Shown here in pieces: positions 33,721 through 41,022 of a stretch of 64,000 nt of DNA; the stretch's first letter is position 1, and the number at the start of each line of letters is the position of its first letter. The stretch spans positions 124,001 to 188,000 of the forward strand of contig JAIXWF010000016.1 of the NCBI GenBank assembly GCA_027482185.1. Direction: 5' to 3'. The notes beneath the pieces are model-generated. The model was not told where the DNA came from and searched no databases. It was given only the letters and a program-made list of their open reading frames with translations. The DNA is from Opitutaceae bacterium. GTDB lineage: Bacteria > Verrucomicrobiota > Verrucomicrobiia > Opitutales > Opitutaceae. Made by a program: the position numbers and the translations under genes.

Positions 33721-35216
33721 TGGGACGCACCGCCGGACTAGTCGTCTTGTGTTTCGGTTTCGCCGTCATGGCCCGGCACGCGGCAGCGCCGCCGGTGGGC
33801 TATTGGCTTCCGGTCATCACCCTGGGAATCGGAGGATGGCTGACCTACGTCGCGCTCACGACGCACTTCGAGGGGAAGCTGGCGGTGGTGCTCCGCCTCT
33901 GGGGTCTTGAATGGACTCGTGATGAAGCGTGTTGCCATTTCTTCATCACCGGTGCGACCGGCACCGGGAAAACTGCGCGCGCGGTGGTGCCGATTGTGCA
34001 CGGTCTCCGTTCAACCTTGCCTGACACCGGCATCCTCGCGGTGGACTCCAAGGGGGCTTTGTGGAAACCGCTGTCGGCGATGGCAACGGCCTTGGGCCAG
34101 AAGGACACCCTGCGCTTGATCCGCGTGCGCCCCACCCACATTCCGCCGGACCAGTGGGTGCCGCCGTTGCGGCTCAATCTTCTGGGGGACGCCTCCGTTC
34201 CTTGGAGCACCTACGCCAAGATCATCGTCGATACCGCCACGGCGTCCGGCCAGCGTGGTGGTCAGGCATTTTTCAAGGAGACGGCGCGGGACGCGATCGC
34301 GCACGCGATGCACGCATTGGAGGCGGCCGAGTTGCCGGTGACGCTGGCCAATGTTCATGACGCGATCTGCGTGTCATCGGAGACGGCGTTGTTGCTCGCG
34401 AGACTGGCCGAGCATCCGGGGCCGGCGGCGGAAAAGGAGCGGCAGTATTTCAGCGATTTCCATGCGCAGCCGCCGGAGCAGAAGAGCGGCACGGTCTATA
34501 CGGTCGCGAACTACCTTCGACCCTACACACCGCCGGACATCCGGGAGGTTGTATGCTCGCTCGAGCCCAATTTCAGCTTGGCTGAGGTCGACGCTGGCCG
34601 ACTCATCTGCCTCTCCGTTCCGCAGACCTACCAGGTCGAGCGCCGATATTTGAACCTGCTCTTCAAACAGCTCTTTTTCCTGCACGCCTTCCGGCGGTTC
34701 GATCTTGAGCCCGACGAGATGCGCCGGCGCAACCTGATCGCCCTGGTGCTCGATGAGGGACAAAAAACGACGCTCGTGTCCGAGGACGGGTTCTCGGATC
34801 ACGCCACGGTCGACGAACTCCGTGAGGCCGGCGTCAGTCTGATTTCGGCGACCCAGACGCCGTTATCGCTCTACGCCGCGTTCGAGACCGAGCGGAAAGC
34901 GGATGTGTTCATGGCGAATCTGCGGACCCAGATTCACTTCCGGGCCGCCGACGAGAAAGGCGCGAAGATTCTTTCCGAGAAGATGGGCGGACGCGAAATC
35001 CGCAAATACAGCGGCGGGGTCAGCAGCGGCCGGACGTCCCGGAACTGGCAGCCGGCGGATGAAGCGTGGTTCAAGCCGACGTCTTTCCTCTCGTTGGCGG
35101 ACGGCAAGGCGGTGGTGAAACACCCGCGCCGCCTGGGAAAACCGCTGTTGCGGCGTTTGCCATTTACCTCCTTCACCCGGGCAAACGAGGCCAGCCCTCG
35201 TCCCAGCGAAGGCTGA
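33720..35216 (+). CDS. VirD4/TraG-like type IV coupling protein
   Basis: This 498-residue membrane ATPase would dock the relaxase-DNA complex onto a helper's secretion channel. Two N-terminal helices are followed by Walker A ITGATGTGKTARAVVP, LAVDSKGALW, and Walker B IALVLDEGQKTTLV, with ISATQTPLSLY after it. The ATG at 33720 overlaps the previous stop (TGATG); a GTG one codon earlier is also possible. It is somewhat short for the family, and no channel genes are present nearby. Confidence 0.88.
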   Translation: MGRTAGLVVLCFGFAVMARHAAAPPVGYWLPVITLGIGGWLTYVALTTHFEGKLAVVLRLWGLEWTRDEACCHFFITGATGTGKTARAVVPIVHGLRSTLPDTGILAVDSKGALWKPLSAMATALGQKDTLRLIRVRPTHIPPDQWVPPLRLNLLGDASVPWSTYAKIIVDTATASGQRGGQAFFKETARDAIAHAMHALEAAELPVTLANVHDAICVSSETALLLARLAEHPGPAAEKERQYFSDFHAQPPEQKSGTVYTVANYLRPYTPPDIREVVCSLEPNFSLAEVDAGRLICLSVPQTYQVERRYLNLLFKQLFFLHAFRRFDLEPDEMRRRNLIALVLDEGQKTTLVSEDGFSDHATVDELREAGVSLISATQTPLSLYAAFETERKADVFMANLRTQIHFRAADEKGAKILSEKMGGREIRKYSGGVSSGRTSRNWQPADEAWFKPTSFLSLADGKAVVKHPRRLGKPLLRRLPFTSFTRANEASPRPSEG

Positions 35217-35258
35217 CGTGTGCGCGTTGGGCGCTCCACGTCATGCGACGATGACCGC

Positions 35259-35573
35259 TTAGTTGCGGGAGGGATCGACCGGTCCGCGAGAACGGAGCTG
35301 CGGCCCGCGCCGATTCGGCCGGATCGGGGTCGGGCGAGAAGACTTTAACACGACGATGCGCCCCGCGGAACTGGGCCATCGAATCGCGTCGAGATAGTCA
35401 TCTGCGATGCCCGTGGCATCCCGCCCCTGTAGATTGAATACAATGAGTGCCGCCACATCCGGGGCGCTACGCCCCATGATCCGGCGGAGCTGACGGGTGG
35501 CGCTGACAAAAATGCGGTAGTCCGCCGCATCGAAGAGAATTGTGACTCGAACGGGATGGGTGCGTGGGGGCAT
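35259..35573 (-). CDS. Hypothetical small protein at the element edge
   Basis: This is a 104-codon frame with a plausible alpha/beta start (VRVTILFDAADYRIFVSATR, then APDVAALIVFNLQG) and a basic Pro/Arg-rich tail. I do not recognise a family. It is convergent with the coupling-protein gene. Codon composition is reasonable but there is no other support. Confidence 0.45.
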   Translation of the reverse strand: MPPRTHPVRVTILFDAADYRIFVSATRQLRRIMGRSAPDVAALIVFNLQGRDATGIADDYLDAIRWPSSAGRIVVLKSSRPTPIRPNRRGPQLRSRGPVDPSRN

Positions 35574-35734
35574 GGAGCATCGGAGGAGGACGTTGACGCG
35601 GCGGGGTTGACCACGGTTGGCGGTTGGTTGGGAACGCGGTGCGGTTGAACGCCCGCGGCTGGACTGAAGCTTACCTATATTACCATGCCAAACTTACCTA
35701 GAATCGGCTGTCCCGCGCAAAATATCGGCAAAAA

Positions 35735-36601
35735 TCACCGCAGCCGCTGCGTTCGCACGTCGCTAGGCCGGCAATTGAGCACGCGCCGAAACCACCGCGC
35801 CATCAGAGTGTCGTCCGAGAATCCGCAGCGAAGGGCGATCTCGATCTCCTTTTTATCGGAGTGCTGCAGCAGCTCCTCCGCCTTCGCGACCCGTCGGCGC
35901 ATCACGTAGTCGTGCGGCGTCAGCCCGACGCTGGTTTTGAACAACCGACCGAAATGGCTCGGGCTGAACCCGGCGATACGGCCGAGCAACGCCAGGTCGA
36001 GGTGATCGCCTATATGCGTTTCGATGAATCCGGTCACCCGTTGCAGGGATTCAGAGGGCAGGCCGATACGTTGACCGGGTGCGGTGCCGCCGTCGGTCAA
36101 CCCGCGCAACAGGTGTGTCCCGAAGACGGTGCCGATGGACTCGACGTAGAGTGCGTTCGGGTCGCTCTGCCCGCGACAGAGTCGCCGAAAGGCGGTGCTC
36201 AGTTGCCCGATCAGCGCGTCCCGGCCGACCAGGTAGGCGAGAGCCTCCACCGTGACCTCGGGCTTTTCGCGCACCGCGATTTCCGAGGCAAAGCTGGGCT
36301 TGATGAACAGTGTCACCATTTCCGCCTGATCCGGGCAAATCAGCGCATGGGGCGTTCCCGCCGGAATCAGCCAGGCGGTTGGCCCCTGAATCTTCCTCTC
36401 CCGCCAGTCGCCGTCCGGAGGCTTCCATTTTATGATGCCGACGGCTCCGTCCAAAACGGCGGAAATCTGCTCTTCCTCGCGGGTATGCTCCGCCCACTCG
36501 TTGCTCGGGTGATGATCGTAGTAGACGCTGACCGCTCGGCCGTCGAAGAGTTGTCGGCGGTAGCCATTGGTCGCAGGGAAGAGGGTAAGTGGATTAGGCA
36601 C
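35735..36601 (-). CDS. AraC-family transcriptional regulator
   Basis: This 288-residue regulator has an N-terminal cupin-like sensing domain (AWLIPAGTPHALICP) and a C-terminal pair of helix-turn-helix units (LALLGRIAGFSPSHFGRLFK and IALRCGFSDDTLMARWFRR). The start is GTG at 36601. The inducer is unknown. It probably belongs to the host side of the mobile-element junction. No obvious target operon is adjacent. Confidence 0.88.
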   Translation of the reverse strand: MPNPLTLFPATNGYRRQLFDGRAVSVYYDHHPSNEWAEHTREEEQISAVLDGAVGIIKWKPPDGDWRERKIQGPTAWLIPAGTPHALICPDQAEMVTLFIKPSFASEIAVREKPEVTVEALAYLVGRDALIGQLSTAFRRLCRGQSDPNALYVESIGTVFGTHLLRGLTDGGTAPGQRIGLPSESLQRVTGFIETHIGDHLDLALLGRIAGFSPSHFGRLFKTSVGLTPHDYVMRRRVAKAEELLQHSDKKEIEIALRCGFSDDTLMARWFRRVLNCRPSDVRTQRLR

Positions 36602-36856
36602 GGAAGAGTCCGTGCCGGGTTAACAGGATGTCGATGAGCGATTTGGGCGACACCTGCGCGTTGCGACGCAGACAGTCGGGCCAGTGTAGCGCCATTCCCG
36701 CCGGAGGTATCGGCTGGAGCCGCGTTTCTATCGGCTATTCGCGCTTTCCTATGAAAATGGTATCGCACGGTCTGATGTCGTTCGCCCGGTCCTCGCCGTA
36801 AAATCGACGACTAATTCAAGCCCGATTTCGGCGGCTCACCCAACGCGGGAAAGCCT

Positions 36857-37318
36857 TTGCGACCGGAGCCGCTGTGTGGCTGCCACGGAAAATGGGAGGG
36901 CACCGTCCAAGGCGACCCCGGCATGGGCAAAGCCGAGCGCGAATACACCTTCACGCTCAACGACCGCTTCATCCATGTCGTCAACAAGTCGATCTATCCG
37001 CCGCAGGAGAAGAACAAGCAGGACGAGACGCACGAGGATGTCGGCTACATCAGCTACGACAAGGCGGCGAAGAAGTTCGTCCTGCGCCAATTTCACATCG
37101 AGGGCTTCGTCAATCACTACTTCATCGACAGCATATCAGAGGACGGCCGCACGCTCGTGTTCGTCACCGCCGCCATCGAGAACATCGCTCCCGGCTGGCG
37201 GGGTCGCGAAACCTACCGCATCGTCAGCGACGACGAATTCATCGAGACCTTCACGCTCGCGGAGCCGGGCAAGGATTTCGTGACCTATTCGGAGACGCGT
37301 TTCCGGCGCAAGCCGTAG
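36857..37318 (+). pseudogene. Conserved lipocalin-like protein gene lacking its normal 5' end
   Basis: The frame encodes a beta-barrel protein of a conserved family with the pattern GKWEG - GDPG - HEDVGYISYD - FVLRQFHIEGFVNHY - RETYRIVSDDEFIETF. Only a TTG (36857) is available as start, and no ribosome site or signal is seen. The residues before GKWEG (RPEPLCGCH) do not match the usual FLPLIG-type entry. The reading frame extends back to 36815 without an ATG. I think the N-terminal 20-30 codons were lost, perhaps when the neighbouring element inserted. The rest of the frame is intact. Confidence 0.55.
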
Positions 37319-37882
37319 TCACTTCGAGAGCGCGACGCCGAAGTGCCAGGGCGGCAGGTCCACCGTCGCGGCGGCGGTCAACCCGGCGGCCTTCGCCCAG
37401 ATTTCGGCATCAGCGGGTGTCGGCCGCAGATGGAGCGGCGGGCCGCGCGGCGTCGCGGGATCGGCGCGCCAGTGAATGGCCAGCACCCGGCCACCCGGTC
37501 GCAGCAACGTCGCAGCCTGGCGCACGAGGTCTTCGGGCTGCGGGAAGTGGAGAATATTGAACAGCAGCACGGCATCGCAGGATTCCGGTTCGAGCCCGAA
37601 ACCGGCGGCCAGCACATCGCGCTGCGCAGCATTGATGTTGCTCACGCCTGCGTCCGCCGCGCGCGCGATGGTGCGCGCGATCATCGCGCGATCGATATCG
37701 AAGGTAAACGCGGTTCCCCGGATGCGACGTGCCACAGGGAGAGTAAATGTGCCGTAGCCGCAGCCCAATTCGGCGACGTGTTCAATCGTGCAGTCGATTT
37801 TCAGCCGATCCAAAATCAGCGGGAGGTCGAAGAGCGACTCCCAATAGGTTTCTTCGGGCATACCACTTTCCGGCACTTTCAT
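37319..37882 (-). CDS. Class I SAM-dependent methyltransferase, paralogue of 8190-8786
   Basis: This is a 187-residue methyltransferase starting MKVPESGMPEETYWESLF. SAM motif I is HVAELGCGYGTFTLPV (about residues 35-50); FDIDRAM and AVLLFNILHFPQPEDL follow. It is about half identical to the protein at 8190, including TPRGPPL and LPPWHFG near the C-terminus. The substrate is unknown. It is divergent from the first GPGP gene, so the two promoters share the gap 37883-38048. Confidence 0.82.
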   Translation of the reverse strand: MKVPESGMPEETYWESLFDLPLILDRLKIDCTIEHVAELGCGYGTFTLPVARRIRGTAFTFDIDRAMIARTIARAADAGVSNINAAQRDVLAAGFGLEPESCDAVLLFNILHFPQPEDLVRQAATLLRPGGRVLAIHWRADPATPRGPPLHLRPTPADAEIWAKAAGLTAAATVDLPPWHFGVALSK

Positions 37883-37981
37883 CGGGGCACGATCATCGCT
37901 CGCGCGCGGAAAGCAAAGCGTTCCCGTGCCGGTGCGAGGCCTCTTCTCGCACCGGGGCTTGGGTTGGGCGGCCCAAATACT

Positions 37982-38012
37982 CCAAGGGATTCCTCCGGCC
38001 ACGGCGTATAAC
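37982..38012 (+). promoter_or_regulatory. Candidate ECF promoter P1
   Basis: CCAAGGGAT, a 14-base spacer and CGTATAAC lie 37 bases before the ATG of the first GPGP gene. The two boxes match those of P2-P4 (GAGGGAT-type and CGT(A)TA-type). It would drive GPGP1 and possibly the anti-sigma, sensor and sigma genes behind it. Confidence 0.6.
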
Positions 38013-38048
38013 GATCAACACGCTCACACTAAAATCCAAGGAGCCATC

Positions 38049-38357
38049 ATGAAAACCCTCACAAAACTATCGGTGGTCGCGGCGCTCGCCAGCGCCGCAA
38101 TTTCCTACGCCGGCCCCGGTCCCCAATTCTGGAATCGCCCCGCGACAAAAACCCCTTCGCCAAAAGTCGAGACGGCGGCGGCGGTCTCCCAGACACCGAC
38201 AAAAGCGGACAGCTCGGGCCTGACCTGCGCTCGGATGCTCGTGCCGCGCATCGGAGCATTCAAGCAGTCGCCCGTTTCCGTCGTCACCTGCACGCCCGAA
38301 ATGATGAAGAGCGACTGGCGCTGCCAGCAGGCGTGCGCTTTTGCCGCCAAAGGTTAA
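38049..38357 (+). CDS. Secreted GPGPQFW-family Cys protein 1
   Basis: This 102-residue exported protein has a signal peptide cleaved just before GPGPQFWNRP (start of the mature protein at about residue 23). A Thr/Pro/Ala linker follows, then four Cys (LTCARM, VVTCTPEMM, WRCQQAC). Its N-terminal motif recurs in the proteins at 39971 and 40437. There is a good ribosome site (AGGAG) before ATG 38049. Function is unknown. Location in a sigma-controlled metal region and the Cys/Met content suggest periplasmic metal binding. Confidence 0.75.
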   Translation: MKTLTKLSVVAALASAAISYAGPGPQFWNRPATKTPSPKVETAAAVSQTPTKADSSGLTCARMLVPRIGAFKQSPVSVVTCTPEMMKSDWRCQQACAFAAKG

Positions 38358-38371
38358 TCGCCAAACCAACC

Positions 38372-38408
38372 GCTCTTCGCCCGGCCAACGAACGCGTCGG
38401 GCGAGAGC
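38372..38408 (+). terminator. Strong hairpin between GPGP1 and the anti-sigma gene
   Basis: GCTC-T-TCGCCCG (38372-38383) pairs with CGGGCGA-GAGC (38398-38408), an 11-bp stem with one bulge and a 14-base loop. No T-run follows, so it is more likely an mRNA-stabilising or partial-attenuation element than a full terminator. It would allow GPGP1 to be expressed more than the regulators downstream. Confidence 0.45.
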
Positions 38409-38421
38409 ATTCCTCAATCCG

Positions 38422-38766
38422 ATGAAAGAAACTTACGATCCCAAGCTACGGGAAGTGCTCGCCGCGTGGCAGGTCTCGCCGCCACCGGCTCCTCGTTTCA
38501 AATCCGTCGTGTGGCAGCGGATCGCCGCCGCAGAGGCCCGCGACGCGCTCGGAGTGTGGGGGCGGCTGCGCGAATGGCTGATGGTCGAGCTCCCGCGTCC
38601 GGCCTACGCCTCGGCACTGCTCGCTGTCACCGTGGTCGCGAGCTTCACCGCGGCCAACCTGCACGCGAGTTACGCCCGCGAGCAATACCGCGTGGAATCC
38701 GCGCGCCAGTATCTGGCGTCGATCGATCCGCTCGCGATGGCCACCCACCCGGGCAAGGCGCGATGA
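38422..38766 (+). CDS. Single-pass anti-sigma factor candidate (CnrY-like position), module 1
   Basis: This 114-residue protein has a cytosolic N-terminal part (YDPKLREVLAAWQVSPPPAPRF then VVWQRIAAAEA) and one membrane helix (YASALLAVTVVASFTAANL). It resembles the protein at 49348-49686 in the same place of the second module (DPL-E-L-A ... P-P-AP-RF ... VW-I). In cnrYXH, CnrY is a small membrane anti-sigma. Sequence identity to CnrY itself is not evident, so the role comes from layout and topology. Its stop overlaps the ATG of the sensor gene (ATGA). Confidence 0.65.
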   Translation: MKETYDPKLREVLAAWQVSPPPAPRFKSVVWQRIAAAEARDALGVWGRLREWLMVELPRPAYASALLAVTVVASFTAANLHASYAREQYRVESARQYLASIDPLAMATHPGKAR

Positions 38767-39227
38767 AAAAATTGCTCATGGTGCTCGCCCTCGTCGTCGC
38801 CGTCGGCACGACGACGTATGTGGTCTGTTATCGGCGCGCAATGGTCGCCGTCGTCACGCCCGACGGCACCGATGCCGAGCTGGACTGGCTGAAAAGTGAA
38901 TTCGCGCTCACACCCGCGCAATACGAGAAGGTGCTCGCGCTGCACCACGCGTATCGCCCGGTGTGCGCCGATCATTGCACGCGATTTATCGCCGCGCGCC
39001 GCCAGCTCGACGACGTGCTCAAGCACCAGGCGAGTTGGTCTCCGGCCGCGGCGGCGGCCATCGCCGAGCAGGCGCAGATTCAAGGCGAGTGCCACGCCTC
39101 TATGCTAAAATACGCCTACGACGTGGCGGCGTGCATGTCGCCCGAGCAGGGCCGGCGCTATCTGGACATGATCAAGATGCAAATCACGGAGGGCGATCCG
39201 GCCGGGATGTTCGCGGCGGCCCGCTGA
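38763..39227 (+). CDS. CnrX/metal-resist family periplasmic sensor with Cys ligands, module 1
   Basis: This 154-residue membrane-anchored periplasmic helical protein belongs to the heavy-metal sensor/Spy-like group (LKSEFALTPAQYEKVLALHHAY, then helices ending CMSPEQGRRYLDMIK). It replaces the His ligands of CnrX with other residues but has Cys in VCADHC and GECHASM. That points to a different metal, most likely copper, which fits the adjacent Cus-type pump. It is coupled to the anti-sigma gene upstream, and the sigma gene follows six bases later. Confidence 0.75.
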   Translation: MKKLLMVLALVVAVGTTTYVVCYRRAMVAVVTPDGTDAELDWLKSEFALTPAQYEKVLALHHAYRPVCADHCTRFIAARRQLDDVLKHQASWSPAAAAAIAEQAQIQGECHASMLKYAYDVAACMSPEQGRRYLDMIKMQITEGDPAGMFAAAR

Positions 39228-39233
39228 TCCTCC

Positions 39234-39800
39234 ATGTCCGACGATGACGGCGATCTCATGTCCCGCCTGTGCGCCGGTGACGACGAAGCTCTCGATGCGC
39301 TGATGGATCGCTGGCAGGCCGCACTGCGAGGCTTTCTCTACCGTTATCTCCACAACGAGGAGGACGCGGCCGACGTCGCCTTGGAGACATTCGTGCGCGT
39401 ATATCGGAATCGCGAGAAATTCCGGCCGGGCGCGAAATTTTCGACGTGGATGTTTTCCATCGCGCTCAATCTCAGCCGGGACCACGCGCGATACGGCCGG
39501 TCGCGTCCCGTGGTCGCGCTTGAAGATGACGCGCTCGCCGCGGCCAGCGACCGCTCGGCTGAAGCGTCGGACGTTGCACCCGATACGGATTTGCTCCGGG
39601 TCGAAATGGCCCGTGCCGTGCGCGCCGCGGTCGAGGCGTTGCCCGATCAACTGCGGTCCGCTGTTCTGCTCTGCGAATACGAAAATCTCACGCACGCCGA
39701 AGCTGCGGCGGCCACAGGCTGCTCGGCGAAAGCGGTGGAAACACGACTCTACCGAGCGCGGCAACTGCTGCGCGATGCGTTGCAACGGCACCTGCGATGA
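39234..39800 (+). CDS. ECF RNA polymerase sigma factor, module 1
   Basis: This 188-residue sigma-70 family factor has region 2 (ALRGFLYRYLHNEEDAADVA, FRPGAKFSTWMFSIALNL) and region 4 (ALPDQLRSAVLLCEYENLTH, then KAVETRLYRARQLLRDAL). It is the H member of an anti-sigma/sensor/sigma module like cnrYXH. Likely targets are the promoter-like sites P1 and P2 that flank the module. Confidence 0.9.
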   Translation: MSDDDGDLMSRLCAGDDEALDALMDRWQAALRGFLYRYLHNEEDAADVALETFVRVYRNREKFRPGAKFSTWMFSIALNLSRDHARYGRSRPVVALEDDALAAASDRSAEASDVAPDTDLLRVEMARAVRAAVEALPDQLRSAVLLCEYENLTHAEAAAATGCSAKAVETRLYRARQLLRDALQRHLR

Positions 39801-39904
39801 ACGCAGCGCTGCCGGCTCCGCGGCGCATTCCTCCCATATTGGAACCGGAGCGCAGCGCGCGCGACGGTCACGGCAAGAAATGCACGACTAAGAGCAAGAA
39901 TTGC

Positions 39905-39936
39905 GCGAGGGAGACGAGCCTTTCCCCGCGTATAAC
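39905..39936 (+). promoter_or_regulatory. Candidate ECF promoter P2
   Basis: GCGAGGGAG, a 15-base spacer and CGTATAAC lie 34 bases before the ATG of the second GPGP gene. The CGTATAAC box is identical to that of P1. It would drive GPGP2, GPGP3 and perhaps the cus genes. Confidence 0.6.
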
Positions 39937-39970
39937 TTGATACCAACCGTCAGTCCAAAAACAGCCTCCC

Positions 39971-40390
39971 ATGAAAACATCAATCACCACTCCCTCACTC
40001 GCAGGCCCCAGTCTGGGCCTGCTTTTCGCAGCGTTCCTCGCCAGTAACGCCGTCGCCGGCCCGGGTCCCGAATACTGGAGGTCGCTCGGCCAGCCGAAGG
40101 CGGCAACCGTCGAGCCCGCGAAACCTGTCGCAGTGGAGATTCCGGTGTGCCCAGGCTCCGAAGTCGTCCCGGTCACAGCGATGAAGTCGCCGCAGTCCAA
40201 CGGCCGGCCGCCTCTCGTCGCCGTGCAGACGGGCACCCAACGCGTGTGCCACCTCTGCACCACCACCAGCGTGGTCATCACGAACGACTGGCCGAGCCAC
40301 CGCGGGCCGACCGTGCAGAAAACCGAAGTCGCAAAAGTCGGAGCAACTCACGTCTGCACCGAGGCATGCCCCACCTCATCGAAAGCGTAG
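39971..40390 (+). CDS. Secreted GPGPQFW-family Cys protein 2
   Basis: This 139-residue exported protein is cleaved before GPGPEYWRSLG. The mature part has a CxxC (RVCHLCTTTSVV), then a Trp/His segment and a C-terminal HVCTEACPTSSKA resembling the WRCQQAC end of GPGP1. From the CxxC onward it aligns with GPGP3 (VC-x-x-C-x-T-x-x-V, a GP step, GA-x-H/K-x-C). Function is unknown. It is preceded by P2. Confidence 0.72.
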   Translation: MKTSITTPSLAGPSLGLLFAAFLASNAVAGPGPEYWRSLGQPKAATVEPAKPVAVEIPVCPGSEVVPVTAMKSPQSNGRPPLVAVQTGTQRVCHLCTTTSVVITNDWPSHRGPTVQKTEVAKVGATHVCTEACPTSSKA

Positions 40391-40436
40391 TCACGTCCCC
40401 CACATCGCCCAACTTCCAATCTCACCAAATATTGTC

Positions 40437-40856
40437 ATGAAAACCATTCGCCTCAGCAAAAACCTCATCGGGCTCGGCTCCATGCTGGCCCTCGCAATCA
40501 GTCTGGGTTCCTCAGCTATTGCCGGCCCAGGCCCGCAATTCTGGAATCGTGCGTCGCCTGTCACCACCACCAAGGAAGCCGAAGCCTTAAAGCCGACCGA
40601 CACCGCCGTGATGGTCTGCGGCGCGTGCAAGACGGTCCTTGTGCGCGACGCGAAATACGTCGGCCCCAGCGGCAAGGGGCGCTACGAATGGTTCACTATT
40701 GGAGCGAAACACAAATGCGATCACTGCGGTGGCGAGATGTCCGTGGTCCGTGGCAAGACCACCGACACGATGCAGCACAATTGTTCAATGTGCGGTGAAG
40801 GCGCGGCGTTCTGCTGCGCGGTGAAAGCAGACGCCGCTCCTGCCGCGAAGAAGTAA
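40437..40856 (+). CDS. Secreted GPGPQFW-family zinc-ribbon-like protein 3
   Basis: This 139-residue exported protein is cleaved before GPGPQFWNRA. It has four Cys pairs: MVCGACKTVLV, HKCDHCGGEMS, HNCSMCGEG and FCC. This looks like a rubredoxin- or zinc-ribbon-like metal site in the periplasm. It lies 46 bases after GPGP2 and is probably in the same transcript. The motif shared with GPGP1 and GPGP2 is directly after the signal peptide, which is an unusual place for conservation. Confidence 0.75.
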   Translation: MKTIRLSKNLIGLGSMLALAISLGSSAIAGPGPQFWNRASPVTTTKEAEALKPTDTAVMVCGACKTVLVRDAKYVGPSGKGRYEWFTIGAKHKCDHCGGEMSVVRGKTTDTMQHNCSMCGEGAAFCCAVKADAAPAAKK

Positions 40857-40878
40857 TCGTTTGCGCCGCGCCCGTCGA

Positions 40879-40979
40879 AGAGCGGATTCCGTCACAACCC
40901 CCTGGCCATCCGTTCAACGACCACGCTTGCGCGAACGCGGCCCACGCCTCCGGGAAAATTCCCGGGGGCGAACCGCTCT
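40879..40979 (+). other. Structured gap between GPGP3 and the channel gene
   Basis: AGAGCGG (40879-40885) can pair with CCGCTCT (40973-40979), enclosing an inner stem CCGGGAA-AA-TTCCCGG (40950-40965). The transcript here should fold strongly just before the channel gene. It may tune expression between the GPGP genes and the pump genes, as does the hairpin after GPGP1. Confidence 0.4.
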
Positions 40980-41022
40980 AATGAAACCACCTGAATATTT
41001 TGAAGTCTCGCACCAGCTCGTT

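Larger units (their letters stand above)
20711..35216. mobile_element. Core of an integrative mobilizable element
   Basis: The block joins a large serine recombinase, a helicase-methylase, a TnpV-like protein, a MobF relaxase, a candidate oriT, a ParA/MobD-like ATPase, a coiled-coil membrane protein and a VirD4-like coupling protein. No VirB/Trb secretion genes are seen, so it should transfer only with a helper. Its ends could not be fixed: no convincing att sites were found, and the neighbouring metal genes at 8.2-20.6 kb may be its cargo. Confidence 0.7.

Noticed and set aside
35668-35700. Direct repeat CTTACCTA at 35670-35677 and 35693-35700
   Set aside because: It is a short repeat in an AT-richer gap with no partner copy found near the recombinase. 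It could be an att or operator remnant but nothing supports this.
20704-35702. TCTAGGT at 20704-20710 and its complement ACCTAGA at 35696-35702 as element ends
   Set aside because: A 7-base match over 15 kb is expected by chance, and the inverted orientation does not fit att sites of a serine recombinase.
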